This document shows, piece by piece, positions 50,940-59,647 of a stretch of DNA of 64,000 bases. Below the pieces are notes generated by a model that did not search any database, was not told where the DNA came from, and saw nothing but the letters and a program-made list of their open reading frames with translations. Numbering within the stretch: the stretch's first letter is position 1; every line of letters starts with the position of its first letter. The position numbers were made by a program, and so were the translations under genes. Source of the stretch: Parasphingopyxis algicola (GTDB lineage Bacteria > Pseudomonadota > Alphaproteobacteria > Sphingomonadales > Sphingomonadaceae); NCBI RefSeq assembly GCF_013378075.1, contig NZ_CP051131.1, forward strand, positions 1,364,001 through 1,428,000, read 5' to 3'.

Positions 50940-51059
50940 GGTGTCCTCCCGAAGGTCCAAGTCGAACCAGTGCAATGTGCGGCTCGCGGGCCCGGTCGGG
51001 GAGTCGTGGCTTATACCTATGGCGCGCCGAAATCCGCCCCTCAGAGTACGGATAATGCG

Positions 51060-51671
51060 CTATGCGCCGTTGTGGATGCCGAGCCGCATCGCCATGCGAA
51101 CGATATCGGCCAGGTTTTTCGCCTCCATCTTCGTCATCACCCGCGCGCGATGTATCTCCACGGTCCTCGGGCTGCACCCCAGATTATAAGCGATGACCTT
51201 GTTCGGCTGGCCGGTCACCAACTCGCGGAAGACATCCTTCTCACGTGGCGTCAGCGTATCCATCCGGGCGGCGAGTTCCGCGCGTTCGGTCGATTTCGCG
51301 CGCCCGGCTTCGCGTTGAGCAACGGCCTTTTCCACGGCTTCCATCAGTCGGGCATCAAGAAACGGCTTTTCGAGGAAATCGGCCGCGCCTTTCTGGATCG
51401 CCGAAACTGCAAGATCGACATCGCCATGCCCCGTCATCATGATGACCGGCAAGGCCGGGTCGCGGCGCTGGAGCTGTTCCAGGAGATCCATGCCGTCATG
51501 CTTGGGCATCCGGATATCGAGCAGGACGCAATCCGCTTTGCGCAGATCCGCATCGGCAATGAATGTCTCCGCATCGTCATGCGTTTCGATCGCATAACCG
51601 GCCAGCTTGAGCCGGCCGCCGAGTGCATCGAGGATCGCCGGATCGTCGTCGACGAGAATAATCGCGGCCAT
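51060..51671 (-). CDS. fixJ: Two-component response regulator FixJ
   Basis: 203 residues from ATG 51671, two bases after the fixL stop. Receiver domain with acidic pocket VDDD (8-10), phospho-acceptor Asp52 (LLDIRMPKHDG), Thr/Lys switch (MMTGHGD, FLEKPF), then a LuxR-type helix-turn-helix (LTPREKDVFRELVTGQPNKVIAYNLGCSPRTVEIHRARVMTKM) typical of FixJ. Phosphorylated FixJ is expected to activate fixK, which lies 120 bases downstream in the same direction. Confidence 0.94.
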   Translation of the reverse strand: MAAIILVDDDPAILDALGGRLKLAGYAIETHDDAETFIADADLRKADCVLLDIRMPKHDGMDLLEQLQRRDPALPVIMMTGHGDVDLAVSAIQKGAADFLEKPFLDARLMEAVEKAVAQREAGRAKSTERAELAARMDTLTPREKDVFRELVTGQPNKVIAYNLGCSPRTVEIHRARVMTKMEAKNLADIVRMAMRLGIHNGA

Positions 51672-51673
51672 CC

Positions 51674-52807
51674 CTAATCCTCGGTCGAAGCGGGAATGGC
51701 GAAACAGAGACGGGCACCGTTCGCCTGGCGGTCCTCGGCCCAGATCGTGCCGCCATGCGCGGTGACGATCGACCGGCAGATGGCAAGGCCTATGCCCAGC
51801 CCGTCGCTATTGCCGCTGACGAACCGGTCGAAAAGGTCGTCGCGCAGCTTGGGATCGATGCCGGTGCCGGTATCCTCGACGCATATCTGGACATGCGTAT
51901 CCCGGTGCGGCTTGGCGGATATCCGGATAAGCGGCACTTCGGCATTGCCCAGCGCTTCCACGGCGTTGCGCAGGAGATTGTGCAGCACCTGCTGGATCTG
52001 CACCGGTTCCACGCGGACCGCCGGAAGATCTTCGGGGATATCCAGTTCGATGGCGATCCGCTTCTTTTCGCTTTCCAGGAGCGAGAGATCGACGGCTTCG
52101 CGGATCAATGGTTCAAGCTCGCAACGCGTCTTCTCACCGCCCGTGAAGCGGACGAACCGTCTGAGCGACCGTATGATATCGCCGGTGCGTTCGGTCTGCC
52201 GGTTCGCCTTTTCGATAAACTCCTGCGCGGACGCAATGTCGGGATCTTTCTCCGAAAGCTGGTGGCTGGCGGCACTCAGATACTGGTTGATGGCCGCAAG
52301 CGGCTGGTTGATCTCGTGCGCCAGCCCAGTCGCCAGCTCGCCCATGGATGCGACGCGTGCCATATGCTGCATCGCCGTTCGCATTTCCTCTTCGCGTACC
52401 TTCGCCCGTTCTTCCTCGGTCAGGTCGTGCAGCAACCCCACGAACAAAGGCTCCCCACCGTCCCAGACTTCGGCAACTCTCAGAAATACGGGAAAGAGCG
52501 AGCCGTCCTTGCGCCGGGCTTCGACTCTTCGGCCGACACCGATGATATGCGGCTCGTGTGTTTTCACATAGCGGGCGATATAGGCATCATGGCGGTCATG
52601 ATGTGGCGAGGGCATCATGACGTTCACATTTGCACCGATCAATTCGTCGCCCGAATAACCGAACATCGTCGAAGCGACGGCGCCGATCGACTGGATGATG
52701 CCGTGCCGGTCGATCGTCACGATCATGTCCGGCGACATAGACAAAAGCGCGTTCAGCAGCAGGTCCCGCCGGGCAAGCTCCGTATCCGGTTGTTTGGGTG
52801 CATTCAT
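51674..52807 (-). CDS. fixL: Oxygen-sensing heme PAS histidine kinase FixL
   Basis: 377 residues from ATG 52807 with GGGAG seven bases upstream; no membrane segment, so the kinase is cytoplasmic. A single PAS domain carries, by alignment from memory with Bradyrhizobium FixL, the proximal heme ligand His73 (DRHDAYIARY), Arg79, distal-pocket His87 and Arg93 (EPHIIGVGRR), i.e. His200, Arg206, His214 and Arg220 of that protein. Phosphoacceptor His164 sits in GELATGLAHEINQPLAAIN, followed by a HATPase domain (NLLRNAVEAL, DTGTGIDPKLRDDLFDRF, DGLGIGLAICRSIV). Oxygen bound to the heme should switch the kinase off. Confidence 0.94.
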   Translation of the reverse strand: MNAPKQPDTELARRDLLLNALLSMSPDMIVTIDRHGIIQSIGAVASTMFGYSGDELIGANVNVMMPSPHHDRHDAYIARYVKTHEPHIIGVGRRVEARRKDGSLFPVFLRVAEVWDGGEPLFVGLLHDLTEEERAKVREEEMRTAMQHMARVASMGELATGLAHEINQPLAAINQYLSAASHQLSEKDPDIASAQEFIEKANRQTERTGDIIRSLRRFVRFTGGEKTRCELEPLIREAVDLSLLESEKKRIAIELDIPEDLPAVRVEPVQIQQVLHNLLRNAVEALGNAEVPLIRISAKPHRDTHVQICVEDTGTGIDPKLRDDLFDRFVSGNSDGLGIGLAICRSIVTAHGGTIWAEDRQANGARLCFAIPASTED

Positions 52808-52899
52808 TACTGACTCCCAGGAGCTGCACATCGCATGACGGGCGGATCCCACGCAAGCGATCTGCACGATCCCGTTTGGCTGGATCATCGTTTGCGCGG

Positions 52900-52913
52900 T
52901 TGACCCCGATCAA
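52900..52913 (+). promoter_or_regulatory. FNR/FixK-type box between fixL and hsp20
   Basis: TTGACCCCGATCAA matches at nine of ten positions. On the plus strand GAATAT (52936-52941) is exactly 22 bases away at the -10 position for hsp20. A matching -10 towards fixL is not evident, but the box is also within 100 bases of its start, so feedback on fixL is possible. Confidence 0.7.
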
Positions 52914-53030
52914 TTCGCGAATCGCGGCGCGGAGCGAATATGGATTGTCCGGTCGGACTTGCGAACCTCGGCCCCGGGAAGCGCCGACGTGTCAAATCCG
53001 ACCGACACGACCATTCGAAGGAGGCTCAAC

Positions 53031-53495
53031 ATGACCGATGGATCGCCCGTTCCCGCTTTGCGAGGCCGCCATGGTCTCCAGCTACATCCGTTCCGCAGAT
53101 TGCAGGACCAGGTCGACCGGCTGTTCGACGATTTCGGCGGCCTGTCGTTTGCGTCCGACGACCTTTCGATGAAGCCGAAAATCGACCTCAAGGAAACCGA
53201 TACCGGCTTCGAACTGACCGCCGAGATGCCCGGCGTGACCAGGGACGAAGTCGATCTTCGCGTGACCGAGGACAGTGTGACGCTACGCGCGGAGAAGAAA
53301 AGTACGCGCGAAGAGAAGGAAGACGATTATCAGATGGTCGAACGCCGTTTCGGCACCTTCCAGCGCGCCATGCGATTGCCGACCCAGGTCGATCCCGACC
53401 AGGTATCGGCGGAATTCAACGACGGCGTACTCAAGGTGACCCTGCCCAAGGCGGCTAACGCCGAACCGGATTCGCGCAAGGTCGAAATCGGATAA
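53031..53495 (+). CDS. Small heat shock protein, Hsp20/alpha-crystallin family
   Basis: 154 residues from ATG 53031 with AAGGAGG. Alpha-crystallin domain: PKIDLKETDTGFELTAEMPGVTRDEVDLRVTEDSVTLRAEKK, then FGTFQRAMRLPTQVDPDQVSAEFNDGVLKVTLPKA with the closing G-x-L motif. The N terminus has the Hsp20 pattern HPFRRLQDQVDRLFDDFGG. A chaperone for unfolded proteins. Own promoter with an FNR/FixK box at 52900 and own terminator. Confidence 0.95.
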   Translation: MTDGSPVPALRGRHGLQLHPFRRLQDQVDRLFDDFGGLSFASDDLSMKPKIDLKETDTGFELTAEMPGVTRDEVDLRVTEDSVTLRAEKKSTREEKEDDYQMVERRFGTFQRAMRLPTQVDPDQVSAEFNDGVLKVTLPKAANAEPDSRKVEIG

Positions 53496-53544
53496 CGAGA
53501 TCGGGCACCGCCATACCCTTTGCGTGGCGGGAACCCCGATGGGC

Positions 53545-53605
53545 GACGGCAGCCGATCCCTGCGCATCAAGCGACCCGGATGCGCCCGGCTGCCGTCCCC
53601 TTTTT
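53545..53605 (+). terminator. Intrinsic terminator of hsp20
   Basis: GACGGCAGCCG (53545-53555) pairs with CGGCTGCCGTC (53587-53597); an inner stem GCGCATC / GATGCGC (53562-53568 / 53579-53585) extends it; CCC and a run of five T (53601-53605) follow. Confidence 0.88.
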
Positions 53606-53619
53606 CCGGCTTTCGAAAG

Positions 53620-53633
53620 TTGACGCGGATCAA
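53620..53633 (+). promoter_or_regulatory. FNR/FixK-type box for the persulfide dioxygenase-SQR operon
   Basis: TTGACGCGGATCAA matches at nine of ten positions; CACTAT (53656-53661) is 22 bases downstream at the -10 position. The gene begins at 53742. Confidence 0.7.
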
Positions 53634-53741
53634 TGACGCAGCATCATCGGCCAGCCACTATGGCCGCACTCAACTGACAGGCGTATAGATCTGAATTGCC
53701 CGGCAGAATTGGCCGCGCATCATTGTAACCAGGAGGCCCGA

Positions 53742-54695
53742 TTGACCACCGCAACCGTTGAAAAGCAGCAAGACGACACAGTATTGCAAAAGGCCCGGTC
53801 GATCGTCGAAGCCGCCGGTGAGGATGAGAAGGCCCGGCCGTCCGTCCGCTGCTTCTTCGACGAGCCCACCTTCACTGCCAGCTATGTCATCCACGATCCC
53901 ACGACGATGAAGGCCGCGATCATCGACTCGGTACTCGATTATGACGCGCCGTCGGGTCGTACTTCGCACGCCTCGGCGGACGAAATCATCGCCTATGTGA
54001 AGGATCAGGATCTCGAGATCGAATGGCTGCTCGAAACCCATGCCCATGCCGACCACCTGTCCGCAGCGCCCTATCTCCAGGAAAAGCTTGGCGGAGCGAT
54101 CGCGATCGGCCGCGAGATCCTGACGGTCCAGAATGTGTTTGGCGCGCTGTTCAACACCGGTCCCGATTTCGCGCAGGACGGATCGCAATTCGACCGGTTG
54201 TTCGACGATGGCAACCGCATCCAGCTCGGCGAGATCCAGGGTGTCGTGATGCACGTACCCGGCCATACGCCGGCCGACCTAGCCTATGTTATCGGCGATG
54301 CGGCCTTTATCGGCGACACGCTGTTCATGCCCGATTACGGCACGGCGCGCGCCGATTTTCCGGGCGGCGACGCGCCTACACTCTACCGTTCGATCCGGCG
54401 ACTCCTGTCGCTACCGGCCGAAACCCGATTGTTTCTATGCCACGATTACAAGGCGCCGGGCCGCGACCAATTCGCCTGGGAAACAACGGTCGCCGACGAG
54501 CGCGACCATAACATCCACGTGCACAACGGCGTGTCGGAAGAAGAATTCGTCGCCATGCGTACGGCGCGGGACGCGACGCTCGCCATGCCGACGCTGATCC
54601 TGCCCTCGATACAGGTCAACATGCGCGGCGGGCATTTCCCCGAACCCGAAGATAACGGCACGCGCTATCTCAAAATCCCGCTGGACGCGGTCTGA
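53742..54695 (+). CDS. Metallo-beta-lactamase-fold persulfide dioxygenase (ETHE1/BLH type)
   Basis: 317 residues from TTG 53742 with AGGAGG five bases upstream. Metal-binding HAHADHLSAAPYL (HxHxDH) motif, second ligand in VPGHTPADLAYVIGD, and third in FLCHDYKAPGR; CFFDEPTFTASYVIHDP and VNMRGGHFPEPEDNG are the BLH pattern. Members oxidise glutathione persulfide to sulfite. The operon with PmpAB and SQR supports a role downstream of sulfide oxidation. Controlled by the box at 53620. Confidence 0.92.
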   Translation: MTTATVEKQQDDTVLQKARSIVEAAGEDEKARPSVRCFFDEPTFTASYVIHDPTTMKAAIIDSVLDYDAPSGRTSHASADEIIAYVKDQDLEIEWLLETHAHADHLSAAPYLQEKLGGAIAIGREILTVQNVFGALFNTGPDFAQDGSQFDRLFDDGNRIQLGEIQGVVMHVPGHTPADLAYVIGDAAFIGDTLFMPDYGTARADFPGGDAPTLYRSIRRLLSLPAETRLFLCHDYKAPGRDQFAWETTVADERDHNIHVHNGVSEEEFVAMRTARDATLAMPTLILPSIQVNMRGGHFPEPEDNGTRYLKIPLDAV

Positions 54696-54697
54696 CG

Positions 54698-55135
54698 ATG
54701 ATTCCCGACTATGCCATGCCCGTTCAAGGCCTGATCGGCGGCCTGATGATCGGCGTGGCAGCCGCAGTCATGCTGCTCGGACTGGGGCGGATCGCCGGGG
54801 TCAGCGGGTTGTTGGCGCGGATGATGCGGATCTCGGACAGCGGGCCACCGCTGGTGCTGGCGGGAATGTTCACCGTCGGCCTGCCGCTCGGCGCATTCAT
54901 CGTTTCGCTGCTCTCCGGGCCGGTCGAGACGCGCTATCCCGAATCCGCCGTCATCCTGATCGTCGGCGGGCTCGTCGTCGGGTTCGGTACGCGCCTCGGC
55001 AGCGGCTGCACGAGCGGCCATGGCGTGTGCGGGCTGTCCCGCCTCTCGAAACGCTCGGTGGTTGCAACGCTGTGCTTCATGGGTGCGGGTTTCGCCACGG
55101 TGGCCATCATGAACGGCCTGGGACTGGGCTGGTGA
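54698..55135 (+). CDS. YeeE/YedE-family sulfur permease, first half (PmpA-like)
   Basis: 145 residues from ATG 54698, two bases after the preceding stop. Four to five hydrophobic segments and the family Cys motif GSGCTSGHGVCGLSRLSKRS. YeeE/YedE (PmpA/PmpB) proteins carry sulfur compounds across the membrane and are commonly placed with persulfide dioxygenase and SQR. The stop overlaps the next start (GTGA), so the two halves are made together. Confidence 0.9.
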   Translation: MIPDYAMPVQGLIGGLMIGVAAAVMLLGLGRIAGVSGLLARMMRISDSGPPLVLAGMFTVGLPLGAFIVSLLSGPVETRYPESAVILIVGGLVVGFGTRLGSGCTSGHGVCGLSRLSKRSVVATLCFMGAGFATVAIMNGLGLGW

Positions 55136-55581
55136 TCCGCATGGCGATCCTGGCGCTCGGATCGGGCGCGCTGTTCGGCGCGGGGCTGGCGATATCGGGC
55201 ATGGCCGATCCGACCCGGGTGCGCGATTTCCTCGACCTGTTCGGTCGCTGGGACCCGACCCTCGCCTTCGTCATGGCCGGCGCGATCCTGCCCATGGCGA
55301 TTGCCTGGCAGATTCAGCGCCGTCTTCTATCCCCTTTGGCATCCTCGGAATTCAATGTCCCTTCTACGGCGAAGATCGACGGCAAGCTGGTTAGCGGATC
55401 GCTGCTGTTCGGCGTCGGGTGGGGCATTGCCGGTCTGTGCCCGGGTCCCGCCATTGCCGGCCTCGCGCTCCGGCCGTCCGAAGCGCTGATCTTCGTCGTG
55501 GCGATGATCGTCGGGATGATGGTCTATCGCAGCCTGAGCCGACCGGCATTTGTAGAAACGCTGGCCACTGAAAAGGGGTGA
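55132..55581 (+). CDS. YeeE/YedE-family sulfur permease, second half (PmpB-like, DUF6691)
   Basis: 149 residues from GTG 55132 overlapping the previous stop; the alternative ATG is at 55141. Signature GALFGAGLAISGMADPTRVRDFLDLFGRWDPTLAFVMAGA and GVGWGIAGLCPGPAIAGLA. Four to five membrane segments. Partner of the protein at 54698. Confidence 0.9.
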   Translation: MIRMAILALGSGALFGAGLAISGMADPTRVRDFLDLFGRWDPTLAFVMAGAILPMAIAWQIQRRLLSPLASSEFNVPSTAKIDGKLVSGSLLFGVGWGIAGLCPGPAIAGLALRPSEALIFVVAMIVGMMVYRSLSRPAFVETLATEKG

Positions 55582-55585
55582 AGCC

Positions 55586-56905
55586 ATGGACGCCAAGGAT
55601 CTCTCGCCCCGTCCCGCCCGTGCCGGCAATTCCGCGACACAACGCCATGACATATTGATCGTCGGCGGCGGATCGGCCGGGATAGCGGTCGCCGCCTCCC
55701 TGCTGCAGCGCGACGAGAGCCTGTCGATCACCATCGTCGAGCCGCGCGAAACGCATTATTACCAGCCCGGCTGGACCATGGTCGGCGGCGGCATCTTCGA
55801 TCGCAGTCAGACGCACCGGCCGATGGCGAGCGTCATCCCGAAAGGCGTCCGCTGGATCCGCGCCCGCGTGGCGCAATTCGCGCCGGACCGCGATGCGATC
55901 CTTCTCGAGGACGGAACGCAGCTCTCCTACGGCGTGCTGATCGTCGCGGCCGGCATCAAGCTCGACTGGGAGCAGATCGACGGCCTCCCCGACGCGCTCG
56001 GCAGGAGCTGCGTCACCTCCAACTACACATTCGAAACCGCGCCCTATACTTGGCAACTGGTCCAGTCCCTCGAGGAAGGCGTCGCGCTGTTCAGCCAGCC
56101 GCCGATGCCGATCAAATGCGCAGGCGCCCCGCAAAAGGTGATGTATCTGGCGTGCGACCATTGGCGGCACTGGGGACGGCTGCCGAAGATCGATGTCGCC
56201 TTTCACACGAGCACACCCGCCCTGTTCGGGGTCGCCGACTATGTCCCCGCGCTGCAGAGCTATGTCGACAAATACGGTATCGAGCTGCGGCTGGAATCGC
56301 GCCTGATCGCCGTGGACAGCGCGACCCAACGCGCGACGTTCGCCGGAGCCGATGGCGAGGTCACCCGCGATTTCGATATGCTGCATGTAACGCCGCCCCA
56401 AGTAGCGCCGGATTTCATCGCCGACAGCCCGCTTGCGGCGGAAAACGGGTTCGTCGAGGTCGACGACGAAACGCTCCGCCATCCGCGTTACGGCAACGTC
56501 TTTGCATTGGGCGATGTCTGCTCGGCGCCCAACGCCAAAACCGCCGCGGCGGTCCGCAAACAGGCTCCGGTCGTCGCCTGGAACATCCTCGCTATGCTCA
56601 GCGGGACGGGCCGTCACGCCGCCTATGACGGCTATGGCTCCTGCCCGCTGACGGTGGAGCGCGGCAAGATTGTGCTCGCCGAATTCGGCTATGGCGGCGA
56701 GTTGCAGCCGACCTTCCCGCATTGGCTGATCGATCCGACCCGCCCGTCCCGGCTCGCCTGGCATCTTAAGGCGTCGCTGCTTCCCTGGGTCTATTGGAAC
56801 GGAATGCTGCGCGGGCATGAATGGCTGGCCGGACCGAAAATCCTGCCGGGCGCAATGGAGCCGCCGCAGACGGATACCGCCCAAACCCAATCCGTAACCG
56901 GTTGA
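55586..56905 (+). CDS. sqr: Sulfide:quinone oxidoreductase (type II, SQRDL-like)
   Basis: 439 residues from ATG 55586. FAD motif DILIVGGGSAGIAVAASLLQRD, HYYQPGWTMVGGG, and the two Cys that in the human enzyme form the active trisulfide, here in MPIKCAGAPQKVMYLACDHW and YGSCPLTVERGK. The C terminus WVYWNGMLRGHEW is amphipathic for membrane binding. It oxidises sulfide with electrons going to quinone, feeding the sulfane sulfur to persulfide dioxygenase. Located in the same operon. Confidence 0.95.
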   Translation: MDAKDLSPRPARAGNSATQRHDILIVGGGSAGIAVAASLLQRDESLSITIVEPRETHYYQPGWTMVGGGIFDRSQTHRPMASVIPKGVRWIRARVAQFAPDRDAILLEDGTQLSYGVLIVAAGIKLDWEQIDGLPDALGRSCVTSNYTFETAPYTWQLVQSLEEGVALFSQPPMPIKCAGAPQKVMYLACDHWRHWGRLPKIDVAFHTSTPALFGVADYVPALQSYVDKYGIELRLESRLIAVDSATQRATFAGADGEVTRDFDMLHVTPPQVAPDFIADSPLAAENGFVEVDDETLRHPRYGNVFALGDVCSAPNAKTAAAVRKQAPVVAWNILAMLSGTGRHAAYDGYGSCPLTVERGKIVLAEFGYGGELQPTFPHWLIDPTRPSRLAWHLKASLLPWVYWNGMLRGHEWLAGPKILPGAMEPPQTDTAQTQSVTG

Positions 56906-56925
56906 ACAGGAACTCCGCCCGCCTG

Positions 56926-58695
56926 ATGCGATTGTCCCGCTATTTTCCGATCCTCGACTGGGGCCGGCACTATACGGGCTCGACGCTGACCAGCGATCTG
57001 GTGGCGGCGATCATCGTCACCATAATGCTGATCCCGCAAAGCCTCGCCTATGCGATGCTGGCCGGGCTGCCACCGGTCGTGGGGCTCTACGCATCCATCC
57101 TGCCGCTCATCGCCTATGCGCTGTTCGGGACGAGCCGGACCTTGGCCGTCGGCCCGGTCGCCGTCGTCTCGTTGATGACCGCGGCGGCCGCTGGAACGGT
57201 CGCTGCGGCGGGATCGGCCGACTATATCGCCGCCGCGCTGATCCTCGCCACTCTGTCGGGACTCATATTGCTCGTGATGGGCCTCATGCGGCTCGGTTTT
57301 CTCGCAAACCTGCTGTCGCACCCCGTGGTATCGGGCTTCATCACCGCAAGCGGCATCATCATCGCGACCAGCCAATTGAAGCACATACTCGGCATCGAGG
57401 CGAGCGGGCACGCCATGCCCGAGCTGCTCTCCGGGCTCTGGGCCAATATCGCCGATATCAACGGACCGACCCTGGCGATCGGCGTCGCGTCGCTGCTCTT
57501 TCTCTTTTGGGTCAGGAAGGGCCTCAAGCCGCTGCTGATCCGGATCGGGCTGGCGCCGCGCCCGGCTGATCTGCTGGCCAAGGCCGGACCGGTCTTCGCC
57601 GTCGTCGCAACCATAGTCGCCGTCATCCTGCTCGGGCTGGAAGAAAGGGGCGTCAGCACGGTCGGCGTCATTCCCTCTGGATTGCCGCCGATCGGCGCGC
57701 CGCTTTTCGATGCCGAGCTCTGGCTGGAGCTCGCCATCCCGGCCCTGCTGATCAGCATCATCGGGTTCGTGGAATCGGTTTCGATCGCCCAAACGCTCGC
57801 CGCCAAACGCCGGCAACGCATTGCGCCCGATCAGGAGCTTGTCGGCCTCGGCGCCGCCAATATCGCGGCCGGCTTTTCGGGCGGCTATCCGGTGACCGGC
57901 GGATTTGCTCGCTCGGTCGTCAATTTCGATGCCGGCGCGGAAACGCCGGCGGCTGGCGCCTTCACGGCGGTCGGCATAGCCGTTGCGGCGCTGATGCTGA
58001 CCCCGCTGCTCCAGACGCTGCCTGTCGCGACGCTGGCGGCGACGATCATCGTCGCCGTGCTGAGCCTCGTCGACCTTCGGACGCCTCTCGTCACGTGGCG
58101 CTATTCCAAGGCCGATTTCGCAGCGATGGCGATCACGATCGCGGGGACCTTGCTGTTGGGCGTCGAGACCGGCGTGATCGCCGGGGTTGCGCTCAGCCTG
58201 GCCCTCTTTCTGTGGCGCTCGTCGCGGCCGCATGCGGCGGTCATCGGCCGGGTTCCGAATACCGAGCATTTTCGCAATGTCGAACGGCATACCGTCATTA
58301 TCCTTCCGCATGTGCTGATGATCCGGGTGGATGAAAGCCTCACCTATCTCAACGCGCGCTGGCTCGAGGAATATGTGCTCGAACAGGTGGCCGACCATCC
58401 CGAACTCAAGCATCTCGTGCTGATGTGCTCGGCGGTTAACGAGATCGATGCGTCGGCACTCGAAAGCCTGGAGGCGATCAATCACCGGCTGGCGGACGCG
58501 AATGTCGAATTTCACCTGTCCGAGGTGAAGGGGCCCGTGATGGATCGTCTCCAGGCCTCCCACTTTCTCGATACGCTGACAGGCGACATTTTCCTGTCGC
58601 AGAACCGGGCGTTCGCCGAACTGGCGAAGCGCACCGGGAGCGCCGATATTCGGAAACCCGAATTGGATCCCTACGGGCCGCGCGGCCTGATATAG
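56926..58695 (+). CDS. SulP-family anion transporter with STAS domain
   Basis: 589 residues from ATG 56926; a TTG at 56902 is possible. Ten to twelve membrane segments with SulP motifs (DLVAAIIVTIMLIPQSLAYAMLAGLPPVVGLYASILP; GFVESVSIAQTLAAKRRQRI; TGGFARSVVNFDAGAETPAAG) and a C-terminal STAS domain (LIMIRVDESLTYLNARWLEEYVL, EIDASALESLEAINHRLADANV). Likely carries sulfate or sulfite, fitting export of the oxidation products of the SQR pathway. 20 bases after sqr. Confidence 0.93.
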   Translation: MRLSRYFPILDWGRHYTGSTLTSDLVAAIIVTIMLIPQSLAYAMLAGLPPVVGLYASILPLIAYALFGTSRTLAVGPVAVVSLMTAAAAGTVAAAGSADYIAAALILATLSGLILLVMGLMRLGFLANLLSHPVVSGFITASGIIIATSQLKHILGIEASGHAMPELLSGLWANIADINGPTLAIGVASLLFLFWVRKGLKPLLIRIGLAPRPADLLAKAGPVFAVVATIVAVILLGLEERGVSTVGVIPSGLPPIGAPLFDAELWLELAIPALLISIIGFVESVSIAQTLAAKRRQRIAPDQELVGLGAANIAAGFSGGYPVTGGFARSVVNFDAGAETPAAGAFTAVGIAVAALMLTPLLQTLPVATLAATIIVAVLSLVDLRTPLVTWRYSKADFAAMAITIAGTLLLGVETGVIAGVALSLALFLWRSSRPHAAVIGRVPNTEHFRNVERHTVIILPHVLMIRVDESLTYLNARWLEEYVLEQVADHPELKHLVLMCSAVNEIDASALESLEAINHRLADANVEFHLSEVKGPVMDRLQASHFLDTLTGDIFLSQNRAFAELAKRTGSADIRKPELDPYGPRGLI

Positions 58696-58715
58696 CGGTG
58701 TTCGGGAGGGGCGCG

Positions 58716-59447
58716 ATGAAACTCGAACACAGCCACGATCCGGCGGCGATCTCGGCGCGCCTGGCGGACGGCTCGAAACCCTCTTATGTCCGCGATTTCG
58801 TCTATGGCGGTATCGACGGGGCGATCACCACCTTTGCGATCGTCGCCGGCGTGGTCGGGGCAGCGCTCTCCGCCAATATCATCCTCATTCTCGGTCTCGC
58901 CAACCTGCTGGCGGACGGGTTTTCGATGGCGGCCAGCAATTACAGCGGGACCAAGACGGTCATCGACAATGTCGAGCGGGTCCGCGAGATCGAAGCCCGG
59001 CACATCCGCGTCGATCCGGACGGCGAGCGCGAAGAGGTCCGGCAGATCCTGGCGCGTAACGGGCTATCGGAATCGACGCTCGACCAGGCCGTTCAGTCGG
59101 TGACCGCCGATCGGCAGCGATGGATCGACTTCATGGTGACCGAGGAATATGGCCTCGCCGCGACCAATCCGTCCCCGCTGCGCTCTGGTCTCGCTACCTT
59201 TTCGGCCTTTGCGATCTGCGGCGCCGTTCCTTTGCTGCCCTTTCTCGCCGGTGACGCGAATGCACTCACCGTGTCGATCGTCATGACCGCCATCGTCTTT
59301 TTCGCGATCGGCGCCGCCAAGAGCCGCTGGGCGCTTACCGCCTGGTGGCGATCGGGTCTGGAAACGCTGTTCATCGGTGGCACTGCGGCAGCCCTAGCCT
59401 ATGCCACCGGCTATCTGTTGCGCACGATCTGGGATGTCAGCGTCTGA
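58716..59447 (+). CDS. VIT1/CCC1-family iron/manganese transporter
   Basis: 243 residues from ATG 58716 with GGAGGGG upstream. Signature YGGIDGAITTFAIVAGVVGA, LGLANLLADGFSMAASNYSGTK, and a C-terminal pair of membrane segments. Five membrane segments in total with a charged cytoplasmic loop (REIEARHIRVDPDGEREEV) like the metal-binding loop of VIT1. It moves Fe2+ or Mn2+ out of the cytoplasm. Last gene of the plus-strand run from the persulfide dioxygenase. Confidence 0.9.
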   Translation: MKLEHSHDPAAISARLADGSKPSYVRDFVYGGIDGAITTFAIVAGVVGAALSANIILILGLANLLADGFSMAASNYSGTKTVIDNVERVREIEARHIRVDPDGEREEVRQILARNGLSESTLDQAVQSVTADRQRWIDFMVTEEYGLAATNPSPLRSGLATFSAFAICGAVPLLPFLAGDANALTVSIVMTAIVFFAIGAAKSRWALTAWWRSGLETLFIGGTAAALAYATGYLLRTIWDVSV

Positions 59448-59495
59448 ACTGCGATATTGACGGTGGTTGGCGCACTCCCAAGCCTGTCGGCACAT

Positions 59496-59509
59496 TTGAC
59501 GCACATCAA
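59496..59509 (+). promoter_or_regulatory. FNR/FixK-type box for the GCS2 ligase-M14 pair
   Basis: TTGACGCACATCAA matches at nine of ten positions and lies 138 bases before the TTG start. A clear -10 is not visible at the exact distance (TACGGA is the nearest). The leader holds the hairpin at 59574-59611. Confidence 0.62.
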
Positions 59510-59573
59510 ACTGGTTAGCAGTATTTCGCGATACGGAGACAATCGGAGAGGCTTCGTGCATCCGTCTCTCCGC

Positions 59574-59611
59574 GCGGGCGCCCGATTTCGGTGATACGAG
59601 GTCGCGCCCGC
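59574..59611 (+). other. GC-rich hairpin in the leader of the GCS2 ligase gene
   Basis: GCGGGCGC (59574-59581) and GCGCCCGC (59604-59611) form an 8-bp perfect stem with a 22-base loop, between the FNR/FixK box and the gene start 37 bases further on. Could be an attenuation or stability element; no known riboswitch was recognised. Confidence 0.4.
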
Positions 59612-59647
59612 GGGCATCGGATGTACCGTTTCTAGGGGACGCGAAAA

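Noticed and set aside
56791-58563. A 590-codon minus-strand frame opposite the SulP transporter
   Set aside because: Composition (Arg, Asp, Gln, His-rich) is that of a shadow of a hydrophobic gene; the plus strand has SulP and STAS signatures.
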